A stretch of 64,000 nucleotides of DNA from Neostapfia colusana (Eukaryota; Streptophyta; Magnoliopsida; Poales; Poaceae): the NCBI GenBank assembly GCA_030760725.1, contig JASWHV010000008.1, forward strand, positions 50,257,671-50,321,670. Direction: 5' to 3'. The translations under genes and the position numbers were made by a program. Within the stretch, counting starts at the first letter, position 1. The number at the start of each line of letters is the position of its first letter. Positions 1 through 10,735 of this stretch are shown piece after piece. A model generated the notes under the pieces. That model ran no database searches and was not told the origin of the DNA. It saw nothing but the letters and a program-made list of their open reading frames with translations.

Positions 1-778
1 TAGGAGTATTGTTGCCGGCAGAAGAATCGTGAACAACTTCAGTTGATTGAAGCGCAGTTTCATGACTCGGCGCGATAGAGGAAGCCAACGTATTTTCGCC
101 GACGATGAGCTGGTCTCGCGCTTCCATGAACGAAGGAAATGTTGGCATGGCTGGCAAGAGCTGACGCAGTACATGGTTCTTCGGGTTGAGGCCACGGATG
201 AGTTGGTGCACAAGAGCACGATCCGTGATGGGTTGATCACAGTCAGCCAGCGAATCTGCAAGAGTTTTGAGCTTATGACAATAAGCAGTAGCGGACATAT
301 CACCTTGAACGAGACCATGAAGCTGTTGCTCGAGATGAACAACATGGCTTGACTTGTTGCCGAGAAAATAATTGGCGATCTTCATCCAGACGCCATGGGC
401 GGTGATATCATCTTCCATGACGAAGTCGAGTAAATCATCCGCAAGTGTAGCGTGGATCCACATGAGGACGGTGAGATCCTCTTGAATCCAGACGGCGTCA
501 TCAGGACGAGAAGGCGTGCCGTCGATATGATGACGAAGATTAAACCGACCAAGAACCACCAGAAATAATCGTTTCCACCGACGGTAAGCTGTGGAAAACA
601 TGTCGAGCCTGACGGTAACAAGGCTGGTGATATTTACTGACTGGGCTGCATTGGCAAGAGAAGGCATGGTGCCAGCGTTGGTGGTGTGTGAGGTGAAGGA
701 AGATGAGGTCGAGCTCATTGTAGACGAAGCAGATGCCCCGAGAGATTGGCTTGCAGTAGAGGAGAACGTATCTGCCAT
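1..778 (-). CDS. Gag of copia element, N-terminal part, open to the window edge
   Basis: Reading the minus strand from the ATG at 778, the frame stays open for 259 codons to the left edge, with no stop or frameshift. After a Ser/Thr-rich start it contains the usual copia gag order: the segment around SVNITSLV, then LFLVVLGRFNLRHHI, FLGNKSSHVVHLEQQL, and LADCDQPITDRALVHQLIRG, typical of the UBN2/Retrotran_gag family that packages element RNA. An in-frame ATG at 832-830 straddles the LTR/primer-site junction and is less likely as the start. The zinc knuckle would lie beyond the edge. The open frame suggests a fairly young element. Confidence 0.85.
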   Translation of the reverse strand, partial: MADTFSSTASQSLGASASSTMSSTSSSFTSHTTNAGTMPSLANAAQSVNITSLVTVRLDMFSTAYRRWKRLFLVVLGRFNLRHHIDGTPSRPDDAVWIQEDLTVLMWIHATLADDLLDFVMEDDITAHGVWMKIANYFLGNKSSHVVHLEQQLHGLVQGDMSATAYCHKLKTLADSLADCDQPITDRALVHQLIRGLNPKNHVLRQLLPAMPTFPSFMEARDQLIVGENTLASSIAPSHETALQSTEVVHDSSAGNNTP

Positions 779-819
779 CAATGGGAGCGGAGGGTGGGAA
801 GACAGGAAGGATCTACGGG

Positions 820-831
820 GCTCTGATACCA
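820..831 (-). other. Primer-binding site (initiator tRNA-Met type)
   Basis: TGGTATCAGAGC on the minus strand immediately after the LTR end; it matches the plant copia primer site complementary to the 3' end of initiator tRNA-Met. Confidence 0.85.
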
Positions 832-1014
832 TGAAAGTAATTGGCTCAACTGACTTATTTGTATTGATCTGTGACGTTTATATAGCCAAGTTTACAAGGA
901 GGAAGTCAGCCCACATTTACAAGAAGATCACACGATCGTTACATGAGGTGGCCTAATCACGCGGTGCATGTTGCATGTAGATGCTGCAAACGTGGAGGAC
1001 GTTGAAGACTAACA
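832..1014 (-). repeat. 5' LTR of the minus-strand copia element
   Basis: 183 bp, beginning TGTTAGTCTTC at 1014 and ending TACTTTCA at 832 on the minus strand, with the TG...CA ends expected of an LTR. It directly abuts the primer-binding site. The partner LTR is outside the window, so identity and target duplication cannot be tested. Confidence 0.75.
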
Positions 1015-1019
1015 ACCTT

Positions 1020-4000
1020 GCAAAACTACCGCTCAATAGGCGCTCTGGAGCGATTGCTCGGAGGAGGAGATCATCCGGAAATTCCTGCAGGTGGTGCTAC
1101 CAAAGTTTGAGCAGATCACTGCTTCTATTGAGACCTTGCTCGACTTGAGTGAGGTGACCGTATATGAGTTGATCGGCCGACTCAAGACAACTGAAGAGAG
1201 GTTGGGTGCAAACAATGGGGAGAGTAACGCTCAAGAAAAGTTTCACCTGACTGAAGATGAACTACTTGCGCGCCTTTCATCATGCCTCAAGATGTCGAGC
1301 GGCAGCAGCCAGGAGCATCCTAGGGACTCGTCAGCACCTAAGAAAGATTGTGGCCGCGGACGCGGCCATGGTCGAGGAAACCGTGGCGGTAGGAACTCGG
1401 GCAGACGAGTGCTGCTACTGTGGCAAGAAAGGCCACTGGGCGAGAGAGTGCAGGAAAAAGAAGAAGGACGAAGAGGTGAGCGCGGCTCAGGTCCACAGCG
1501 AGTTTGACTCCAGCGTACTGGTGGCATACGCCAGCACCAAGGTCGAGCCAAAAACATCTCCTAAAGAGGTATGTCTCAGCGAAGACAAGATGTATGTACG
1601 ACTAGGAGATAAGGAGGGAGGAGGAAGCACGCGCTGAATCTTATATTCCGGTGCTATAAACCACATGACTTGGAAACAGGACTTGCTCTCCAAGCTCGAC
1701 AACACAGTGCATGGAAGTGTTCGTTTGAGTGATGGTTCGGTGACTGAAATAAGTGGGCGTGGGACTGTGGTGTTTCAAGGCAAGAATGGTGGTCGAAAGG
1801 AGCTAGCTGGAGTGTACCTCATCCCTCAGCTCAAGACGAATATCATTAGACTAGGCCAGCTCAAGGAAGAAGGGTCATCGAATCTTGATGGACGATGGAT
1901 GTGTCAAGATCTGGGACATGAAAGGAACTCCCGTGGCAATGGTGAAACGAGGTGTTAACCGTTTGTACACCATTGAACTCGACGTGGTGCAACCCACGTG
2001 TTTGATGGCACAGGGGAACAATGCAGCATGGAGGTGGCATGCACGAATGGGAAACCTCAACTTCTGAAGTCTCAGAAAACCCGCCTAGGAACAGCTCGTG
2101 TATGGTCTGCCGACTATCACCCAAACTGAGCAGGTCTGTGACAGCTGCCTCGCCAGGAAACAAAGACGATGACCATTCCCATACGTACATGGAAAAGTAC
2201 ATGGCGTCGAACAAGTTGGAGCTGGTACATGGAGACCTCTGCGGTCCGGTGACGTCGCCAACACCAAGAAGCAGCAGGTTCTTTTTCCTCCTTGTTGACG
2301 ATCTTAGCCGTTACATGTGGGTGTCTTTGATCAGCACAAAGGACTAGGCAATGGGTGTTTTCGTGTCTTTTTAAGCACGCATTGAAGCTGAGGCCGGAAG
2401 GAAAATTGGAACTCTTCACACGGATCGTGGGGGAGAGTTCACGGCACGATCATTCGTCGAACACTGCACCAAGGAGGGTGTCCAACGATACCTGACCGCC
2501 CCTTACTCTCCATAACAGAACGGGTGGTCGAACGAAGGAACCAGACTGTTATAGGGATGGCTAGAAGTATTCTGAAGGCAATGAATATGCCCGGCTGGTT
2601 CTGGAGGGAGGCGGTGACGACAACTGTCTATGTTCTGAACCGCTTTCCTACCCGGAGCGTCGAGAAACAGACCCCGTCTGAGGTATGGCATGGCGAGAAA
2701 CCAAGTATTCATCACTTGCGTACGTTTGGCTGTGTGGCACACGTGAAACAGGGAAGCAAACGTCTCAGTAAGCTTGAAGATCGAAGCACTCCAATGGTAT
2801 TCATCGGGTACGAGCAAGGTAGTAAAGCCTGGCATTTTTACAACCCCGACATGGAGAGTGTTCATGTGTCACGTGATGCTGTGTTCGAGGAAGATCGATC
2901 ATGGAAGTGGGATGATGCCGAGCCAAGCGAAGTGATGAATGATGAAGACATGTTCAGGGTGGAGTACACCATTTGTGGTGCGCCCCCTGAGGGCGTTGGT
3001 GGAGATAACCCATCCTTTACGATCTCTGATCATGGCGGGAAAACTCGAGTCAGGGTAGTGCTTCCGGGAACACAACTGACGCCCCATGCACCAAGGATGG
3101 TGGAGTTCGTGTCACTACCGCCCCATAGACCAGACTTGGATAGTGAAGCCGAAGACGCGCCTCACCGTTACCGCACCATGAAGAATATCCTAGAGACGGC
3201 GCCTGTGTATGAAACAGGAAGAGGAGATATAGACGAGCTCCTGGTTGCCATCGGTGAGGAACCATGTACGGCAGAGGAAGCCTTGAATATAAAGGAGTGG
3301 CGTGCAGCTATGGTAGAGGAGCTGACATCCATTGAAGAAAACAAGACATGGTCGCTGGTACATCTTCCAGAAGGACACCGCGCCATTGGTCGGAAATGGG
3401 TCTTCAAGCTGAAAAAGGATGAGCTAGGAAATGTTGTGCGGCACAAAGCAAGACTAGTTGCTAAGGGTCATGTTCAGAAACAGGGTATTGATTTTTAGGA
3501 AGTATTCGCACCTGCTGCAAGGATGGAATCTGAGCGAGTTGTATTGGTTGTCGCCGCACAGTTCGGGTGTGATGTTCATCACCTGGACGTTAAGTCTGCT
3601 TTCTTGAATGGTGATCTTGCTGAGGAGGTCTATGTTGATCAACCACCAGGTTTCACAGCAGAAGGAAAAGGTTATATGGTCCTTAAGCTTCAAAAAGTCT
3701 TGTATGGACTTCGGCAAGCCCCTCGCGCTTGGAACTGCAAGCTTGATGAAATTCTGTGCAGGCTGGGTTTCAAATGATGCAAAACAGAACATGGTCTTTA
3801 TACAAGATCAGGAAAGGCTGAAAGGATCATTGTTGGAGTATATGTTGATGATTTGCTGGTCGTTGGAGGAAGCAAGGAAGGGATCAGGCAGTTCAAGGAG
3901 GAAATGAAAGAAAGATTTCGGATGAGTGACCTAGGGAATTTGAACTATGCCAGACAAGGCAAGCATGGCATTGAACTATGCCAAAGTGCATATGCAGCTA

Positions 4001-4782
4001 AGTTACTTGATCAAAGTGGCATCGGAGCTTGCAATGGATGTGCAACACCCATGGAACTCGCCTGGAGCTAACCAAGAGAAGCACGTTGCCCTTAACTGAT
4101 GCCACGATGTACCGAAGCATGATTGGAGGTCTCAGGTATCTCTTGCACACTCGGCCTGATCTGAGTTTTAGTGTGGGGTACTTGAGCTGTTTCATGGCTG
4201 AACGACAAGAGGAGCATATGGTGGCACTGAAACATCTATTACGTTATGTGGCGGCAACGGTAAAATATGGACTGTTAGACGTACGAGCTGAAGATGAACT
4301 CAACTTAAGAGGATTCAGCGACAGTTTCTTTGGAGGAGACATGGATGATCGATGGAGCACGACCAGTCATTTTCTTCCCTGGTAAGGATCCGATAGGCTG
4401 GGTCTCACAGAAGCAGAAGGCAGTAGCAAAATCTACATGTGAAGCTGAACACATGGAGAGTGTGGCTGCATCAAGTCAGGGCGTATGGCTTCGCCGAGTT
4501 CTAGAGGAAGTGATTGGGATCCAAGTTCCAGCACCAGTCAACAACATAGACAACACAGCTGCAATTGCGTTGGCCAAGAATCCTGTTCTGCATTATCGGA
4601 GCAAACATATCGATATAAAGTTCCACTTCATCAGGGAATGCCAGGAACGTGGGGAAATCATTCTGGAACATGTTGGGATGAAGGATGAACTCACCGATAT
4701 TCTTACAAAGCCTCTAGGTCGTCTTCAGTTTCAGGAGCTCCGTGAGAAGATCGGTGTAATGCAAATCAAGTCTCAGAAGTAG
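1020..4782 (+). pseudogene. Copia gag-pol polyprotein, broken
   Basis: Gag (about 1062-1400) contains the block FEQITASIETLLDLSEVTV and, after a frameshift near 1370, a CX2CX4HX4C zinc knuckle at 1410-1451 (CCYCGKKGHWAREC). The protease motif at about 1638-1670 reads ILYSGAINHMT, where the family has a Trp before and DSGA: the Trp codon is now TGA and the catalytic Asp is Tyr. Integrase remnants include WHARMGNLNF (about 2035), HTDRGGEF (about 2415) and a stop inside the core at about 2514. From 2524 a 324-codon piece covers the end of integrase and the start of RT up to a TAG at 3496. RT keeps YVDDLLVVGG (about 3840) but is frameshifted after 3777. RNase H ends with the copia tail (DILTKPL, stop at about 4780). 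All breaks point to an old inactive copy. Confidence 0.9.
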
Positions 4783-4790
4783 GGGGAGAT

Positions 4791-5089
4791 TCTTGGTACT
4801 TCTGAACTTTTGTTTGTTACGTGTTTTATTTTGAGAATAACCTAGAGAGGGTGTGAACCAAGGGGCTGTCTTGTGCCGCACGTCAGTTCTCGTTGGCCTG
4901 ACGCGGTCACCGCGCACGACGCGGGCGTAGTGGTAGCGGATGTCCGAACTCTCAGCGCCACGAGCAACGAAAATGTCGTGCGCTCAGCGTTGTGTGTCTG
5001 GCGTGTAGAGAGACTCGGGCCAGTTAGTTGCTATCATCTGTTATTGTTCCGTTTTTGTATTCAACAAAGAAGCAAGGCAAAATTCAACA
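4791..5089 (+). repeat. 3' LTR of the decayed copia element
   Basis: About 300 bp following the polypurine tract. The expected TGTTGG start reads TCTTGG, and the end reads TTCAACA at 5083-5089. With no second copy in the window, both boundaries are placed from end motifs only. Confidence 0.55.
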
Positions 5090-5583
5090 TAACTTTTTTC
5101 TATCTTAAGAGATTAACAGGGGATCCTCATGGTTAACAATATTTAGAATGTCTCTGGTCAATCAGTGATAATATTATTACAGGATTCAACACACACAGTA
5201 AAAAAGCCCCGCTTGTATATGCCATTTGTGATACCATTCATAATATAAAAATGTCTGCCCACAAGACTAACAATATTTTTCTTATTTTATCCACTTAACT
5301 TATGGTCATCGAGCCAGTGGAAATTTACTTGGATGGATACCGTCTTGGAAAATTTAATAACGATGCTGAAGCACACCAGTAATGAGAATACACTTTTGCT
5401 TTACTTTATGCACTTAAAAAGACTTATTGAAGAAACATCACGAAAGTGTTGCCTTGTTTTATGTACTTGTAGTACCTCAACTTTGCTTTGTCAAGATGTT
5501 GATGATGTCGCAAGCTATCCTCTAGACAATAATCACACACTGCATGTCACTGGATTTCTGAGCTCTGAAGGGTGATCACCATG
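5090..5583. other. Unassigned flank of CACTA-1
   Basis: 494 bp, AT-rich, between the copia LTR and the CACTA element. An 80-codon frame at 5333-5575 has no recognisable motif. Together with 13719-14578 it forms the pre-insertion site of CACTA-1. I see no gene in it. Confidence 0.4.
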
Positions 5584-5613
5584 AACTGCAGGAATCACGA
5601 TAATAGACGACGG
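5584..5613 (+). repeat. Left terminal inverted repeat of CACTA-1
   Basis: Begins AACTGCAGGAATCACGAT and matches the inverted right end with a few substitutions, including loss of the leading C. The altered first bases may reduce recognition by transposase. Confidence 0.8.
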
Positions 5614-5985
5614 GCAGAAACCGTCGTCTATAAGGCTAAAACCATCGTCTATAGCTTATAGACGAAAGTAAACACTTATTGACGACAGTTTCCGACCGTC
5701 TACGGTTATTAGTCATCTATAAGATTATAGACGCCAGTAATCGTCGTCTATAAGATAATTAACGATGGTCACTTCTGGCTGTCATCAATTAGGTACTCCT
5801 GATACGTGGCACCTAGTGGACCTTATAGACGACGGTGGTACGGTGGCCGTCGTCTATGAGGGCTCTTATAGACGGCGTATTTTTCTGACTGTCGTCTATA
5901 ATTATGTCTTATAGACGACGGCTATTGCTCCACCGTCATCGCTTATAGACAACGACTAAGCACCAGAAACCGTCGTCATAAGGCT
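5600..5985. repeat. Subterminal repeat cluster of CACTA-1, left
   Basis: Many direct and inverted copies of a motif of the form TATAGACGACGG / CCGTCGTCTATA, roughly every 20-40 bp. Clusters like this are the binding sites for TnpA-type proteins in characterised CACTA elements. Confidence 0.8.
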
Positions 5986-6329
5986 CGCATTTAAAAAAAA
6001 AAACAGAAAAATCCTGCCCTGGCTTCGAGGCCAGCACTGACTCGATGGCCAGCTCACACAGGCAGAAAATAATATACACAAGCACAAGCATATATATATA
6101 TATCACAAGAAACATTGCAAAACAGTTCAGAAAAAATGGAAAAAATACACGCGACACATGCCACATTACACACTACCTCGTCCACTACCGGAGTTTAGAA
6201 AGCCATCCTCCCGCAGTCATCCAAGCGGCGCAAGCTGGGGCGATGGTGTGCGAAACCTCCGTCCCCGATCCCTGTGATTTGCAAGTGTGGTTAGACAAGT
6301 TACAAGTATAAACATGCATATTTGACTAA

Positions 6330-6660
6330 ATTTGCTCATTAAAATGCAGAATTGAGCAAGTTAACTAGATTTTGCTATGTTTGAGTAAGTTTGCTCATAT
6401 TTTAGTAAGTTTGAGCAAGATCGACTAAGTTTGAGAAAGTTTAACTAGTTTTGGCTATATTTGAGTAAGTTTGAGTAAGTTTGACTAGTTTTAGCAAGTT
6501 TAACTAGCTTTGGCTATATTTAACTAGTTTTGGCTATATTACTCATCATATTTTACTAAGTTTGAGCAAGTTTAACTAGTTTTGGCTATATTTGAGTAAG
6601 TTTGATCAAATTTAACAGAATTTGAACAGGTTTAACTATTATTAGCTATTTTGAGTCATT
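6330..6660. repeat. AT-rich degenerate tandem repeat inside CACTA-1
   Basis: About 330 bp built from variants of TTTGAGTAAGTTTGA, TTTAACTAG and TTTTGGCTATATT. The units are imperfect and of uneven length. The array lies just downstream of the TnpA-like stop codon (6646-6648 on the minus strand), so it may form the 3' flank of that transcript. Confidence 0.7.
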
Positions 6661-7034
6661 TTGTACCTGTGCACCTGTCGTCGACACCTGCACATGTGGC
6701 AGCTCCAATGGTGGCGGCGCCCACTGCGGAAAGACAACCTGCTGTCCTGTGGCCATAGCCTGCAAATACGAACCAAATTATTTCACATAGCATTTATATA
6801 TTAGAAATATTAAATACAATGGTCAGAATTTACCTGCACGGCAGCATGCAACTGGAGCATGTACGAGGTTTGATACTCGTCCCTAGCCCTAAGCACTACT
6901 ACCTGCATCTCGTCCCTAGCCCTGAGCGCCGTTGCCTGCATCTCGTCCCGAGCCCTCAACGCTTCTTGCGTCCTTTGGAGCTCCTCCCAGACACTCCGTA
7001 GCTCCAGCTCTTGGGTCATACGGCTGCTGCTGGA

Positions 7035-10000
7035 TGTAAAATCCCTAATTTCAGCAGTTCTAGCTTCTTGTTAGACTATAAATCCGTAGGGTTGAATTCA
7101 ATTGGAATTAGGTTTCAAATTCGAAAGTCGGCTACATGCAATAAAGGAATTAAACCACAACGTTTCAAATTTGTAGCACAAGCGAGGGTTAACTCCACGG
7201 TATTCAAATGCATGTGTTGAAATTTGCTGTAACTTTTGAATTTGAATTGTGGAGCCACTGTTGTTTGGTGGGGGAGACTTCGGTGGGACCCACAGGTCAG
7301 TGTGACAGAGACAAATATCACTCATGTTTCTGTGGAGGCTTGCCGCCGATGGAGAAGCATGCACCACGGAGCTGCCTGTGCCCTTATTTCCGATGGCGGT
7401 GCACTCAAGTCTCAGCTGTTGGCTAAGTACCACCGGTGCACAAGTGCATTGTTTCTTCTTTGCCTCACAAAAGCAAAACCACAGCACATGTTTTTCCTCG
7501 AGCGGTCATCCGAGAAAACAGAACACGGTGCCTCCACTCTCTGCTCCCATCGCTGATCACCTCCCGGCGTGTTTGCTGCCCGGTTGAGCTAACCACGAGC
7601 TGCGCCCATCGTTCCCCGACGTCCTCGACATGTTCCCAGCTCACCCCCGGCCATCTCCGATCGGCGCTGCCCGTTTCTTCTTCAAAAACAGAGCAATGTC
7701 GCGCCCTTCTCGTTCCACGTCGCTTGGCCGCTCCCGTACCCCTCTGGCTCGATCAAAGTGACTTTAAGGTGTGCCACAATGTCTAGTTGCTCATACCGAA
7801 ACCCCCTGTCTCTTTCCCACCACTGGCTCGCCGGAATTCGTGATTTGACGCCTGAGTACGTGAAGAACCGACACTATTCAAATCTTGGAATTCGCCCAAA
7901 CTAATTGATCAATGCTCATGCAATTCAAATCACAGCAACCTTGAACCCTAGCGACCTCCCATGCCAAAAGCCGAAGCAAATCGTCCATCCTCCGCCCCGG
8001 GCATCGAGAATTCGCCGCCGCTGGCAAAAACATTGTGGTCCATCGGTGACAGCCGTGTTGCCGCCGTTTTCCGCTCGGTTAGGGCTGTGTGTCATGTTAT
8101 ACACGTCATAGGGATGCTCTAGGGAAACTTACCTCGGGAGAGGCTTGGGACACACCAGTCCTCGTCGGCACCGCACCTACGATTGCTGCCACTGGTGCCG
8201 AGTGGTTTCTGACCTTTTTCGTGTGGTGAAACCTTGCCCGGCAGCTGCGCCGTGGTCCGAGGATCGTGTACCACGAAACCGCCGCAAATTTGGTGGAGAA
8301 ACGGAGGAGAACAGGGCGCGCCACCCTTCTGTTCCGAGCGCGCGCGAAGCCTCTGTCGGGAGGTTGAAGAAGCCCGACAGGAGGGCCCACTGTCAGCCTG
8401 TAGGAGGAGATTCTGTGTAAAATCAAAACAGAAGGTTGGTTAAACTTTGAAAAACCATAACTCGGTTTAGGAAATTCCAAAAATAATGAGACAAATTTTG
8501 CTAGGATCCTGATAAGGACTACTTACATAGAACCAAATTTCTAGCTATGAAAATCCTAGAAATTTCTGTAGAATTATTTTTATTTATTCCTTTAGGGATT
8601 AATTCCAGGAATATGGGTTTATAAAATATTCTAATTTTTGTCAGAAAATTCTTCTCCTAGTTCTTGAGCTCCAGTAAAAATATTAGGATTTTTGGATATG
8701 ATTAAGAGGGCTTAATCAGTTGGTTTTCTCAGATTTAAATAAATGAGCTGAAAATCACAGAATCAGATTAAAAAAATAGAATTAAACTTCAATCCTCCAT
8801 TCTGGCCAGCAGAAGACTTAGAAAGATTTTAAACAAATTTTCCTAGGAACCTTAGGTCCAGAACTATTGGGATGTTAAATTCTCAATATGACCAAGTCTA
8901 ATTAAATTCCTATAAATCATTGAAGGTTAAAGGTTCCAAGAATTCTTATTGCCATCTTCTTCCTTAAAAGCTTCTGAAAATTTTACCATACTCCTATCAT
9001 GAGTTTAGAAAGCCCCTGTAAAAATTTCAACAAAAGATTCCTCTGCCTTCATCTATTTTACTTCTGTAGTGGTATATCACATTAATTCCAATTATAACGT
9101 ATTTCGTTTATTTGATCATTGCTATAGAAATATTGCTCGAGAAGACTTCGGGGGGCCGCTGACTTGAATTCTATTGACAGAAACATTAGTCGGGATCAAC
9201 ACTAAGGCAAGCCCCGGTTTGCATCCAAATTTATAAGTTTTTATTTGTATACACTTTATATTGTCTAGAATATTAGTTTTGCATTACGGCTAGGTTTGTA
9301 TGACACTCCACATGCATGACCCAATAAATCACTGAATTTTTATTTAGAGTAGGTTTTCACTTAATTATAACTGCTGTGATCAAGTTAAGAAAAGTGAATT
9401 AAAAGAGGCATAACTCGAGTAGGCCGTTTCCTACTCGTGAATAGGGATTAAGGGGGATCAATCGGAAGAGTTGGGAATTGATCCACTAAATTGGGAAATG
9501 GAGACCGGGCAGTATGGATGGAAGGCTCAAGGACGTGATCTTGTGAACCTAGTCTCTATTTGAGTCGATTAAGGTCCGTTCTCGTGTGCGGCCCTGCTGG
9601 ACAAGTTTGAGTTGTGTACCGGATGCATACTGGCAATATGGGACCCAGGAAACCAATGTAACATGTTAACCTGGGTCTCGAGGCAATCCCCACCGTCTTA
9701 TGAATATGCTGAAAGGAGAGAGAAGTCGGCTCTACGAGGGTTTTCCATAGTGAGGACTTACTCCAAGTCAGTGGGACCCAATTTGACATTTGGGTGTCGT
9801 GTGAAAGGTTGCCACATACGATGTTGAGAGAATTGGTTGATCACCGGTCTCAGGCGAACGTATGTGTCGTGTCATCCGGGTAGTTTTTATTCAAATCACC
9901 ATCGCTCATGGTAATGAGCATACTTGTTCTCTGCGTCGTGACATAGTAATAAACTGGGGGAAAGAAAAACCTTTCGTGATAAGTTCTCATATTGGAGATG

Positions 10001-10735
10001 AGGGATGATAAATACCTTCACTAAATTTACTTTCTACCTTGGGCTAGTAGCGTCGAGACAAAGCATTTCTTGTTTGATTGTGGAGTCTCGACATTGATAG
10101 CGCAAGGTATGTATGGATCTAGGGTAGCTCACTAAATTTACTTTCTCCTCGAACAAGTGGCATCGAGATGAAGCGTTTCTTGTTTGATTGTGGAGTCTCA
10201 ATGTAAATTATGCGAAGATTATAAAAGTTGATTAAAGTTGGAAGTAAGGACTCTCTGATAGCTCCAGTTCAGCTTTTATGCAAACTTCTTTATTCAGCCC
10301 TCTATTTCCAGCATTTAGAGTTCCATGTGTACGGTTTCGGTTAAGTCTTGCTGAGCATAAGCTCCCGGTTTATTGATCCATTGTTTTGCAGAAAGCAATG
10401 TTAGGGAGGAAGGAAGATCCAAGCGGGACAGCACCCAATGAGGGGTGTGATTCTCCCTTAGAACCCTGCACACCGCCGTGTTTGGGTGTAATGCTAGTGT
10501 GGAGCATTCGCGGGCAGGATGGCTTCCTTGTCCTTAGCGTAGGCTATAGTTCGAGAGTTGTACTCTTATCTTCCGCTGCAATGTACGTCTGTACATTCTT
10601 GTAAAATGCGACAATATTATGTATTAAAGACATATATTGTTGTGTATGTGTGTTTTCCGGATGTGTGCTGTTGGATGCCGCATCGCACGACACCACCCAA
10701 TATGATTCCTAAACTGTCGGGACGGGGTCCCCACA
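7035..10735 (+). mobile_element. Solo LTR, 3.7 kb, inside the TnpA-like gene
   Basis: Begins TGTAAAATCCC and ends GGGGTCCCCACA, flanked on both sides by the 5-bp duplication CTGGA (7030-7034 and 10736-10740). There is no internal retroelement sequence, so it is a solo LTR from LTR-LTR recombination. Blocks near its 3' half match the LTRs at 22698-26533 and 51758-56070, for example the segment near 9580 around GCGGCCCTGCTG and the end block around CGCACGACACCACCC. This places it in the same gypsy family group. It splits a coding exon of the CACTA element, so it is younger than that element. Confidence 0.93.
10353..10364 (+). other. Conserved LTR stem-loop
   Basis: GAGC-ATAA-GCTC directly after CTTGCT, about 380 nt before the LTR 3' end. 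It is the weakest member (4-bp stem) of the stem-loop set seen in every long LTR here. Confidence 0.5.

Larger units (their letters stand above)
1..1014 (-). mobile_element. Ty1/copia LTR retrotransposon, 5' part (Ale-like)
   Basis: Minus-strand copia element of which only the 5' LTR, primer-binding site and the beginning of gag lie in the window; the rest is off the left edge. A 183-bp LTR starting TGTTAGTC and ending CA is followed directly by a TGGTATCAGAGC primer site and an open gag frame. It lies immediately against the gag region of a decayed plus-strand copia element (from 1015), so it probably inserted into that older copy. The short LTR and gag type fit the Ale lineage; the lineage is an inference. 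Confidence 0.85.
1015..5089 (+). mobile_element. Decayed Ty1/copia element, 5' end outside the window
   Basis: Plus-strand copia element with gag, protease, integrase, RT and RNase H remnants in copia order, followed by a polypurine tract (4781-4790, AGGGGGAGAT) and a 3' LTR. Its 5' LTR is not seen; it presumably lies left of the window, separated by the inserted minus-strand copia element. Numerous stops and frameshifts make it inactive. Confidence 0.85.

Noticed and set aside
5600..5985. CRISPR-like repeat array
   Set aside because: Repeats are in both orientations, degenerate and unevenly spaced, and sit just inside a transposon terminus; they are CACTA subterminal repeats.
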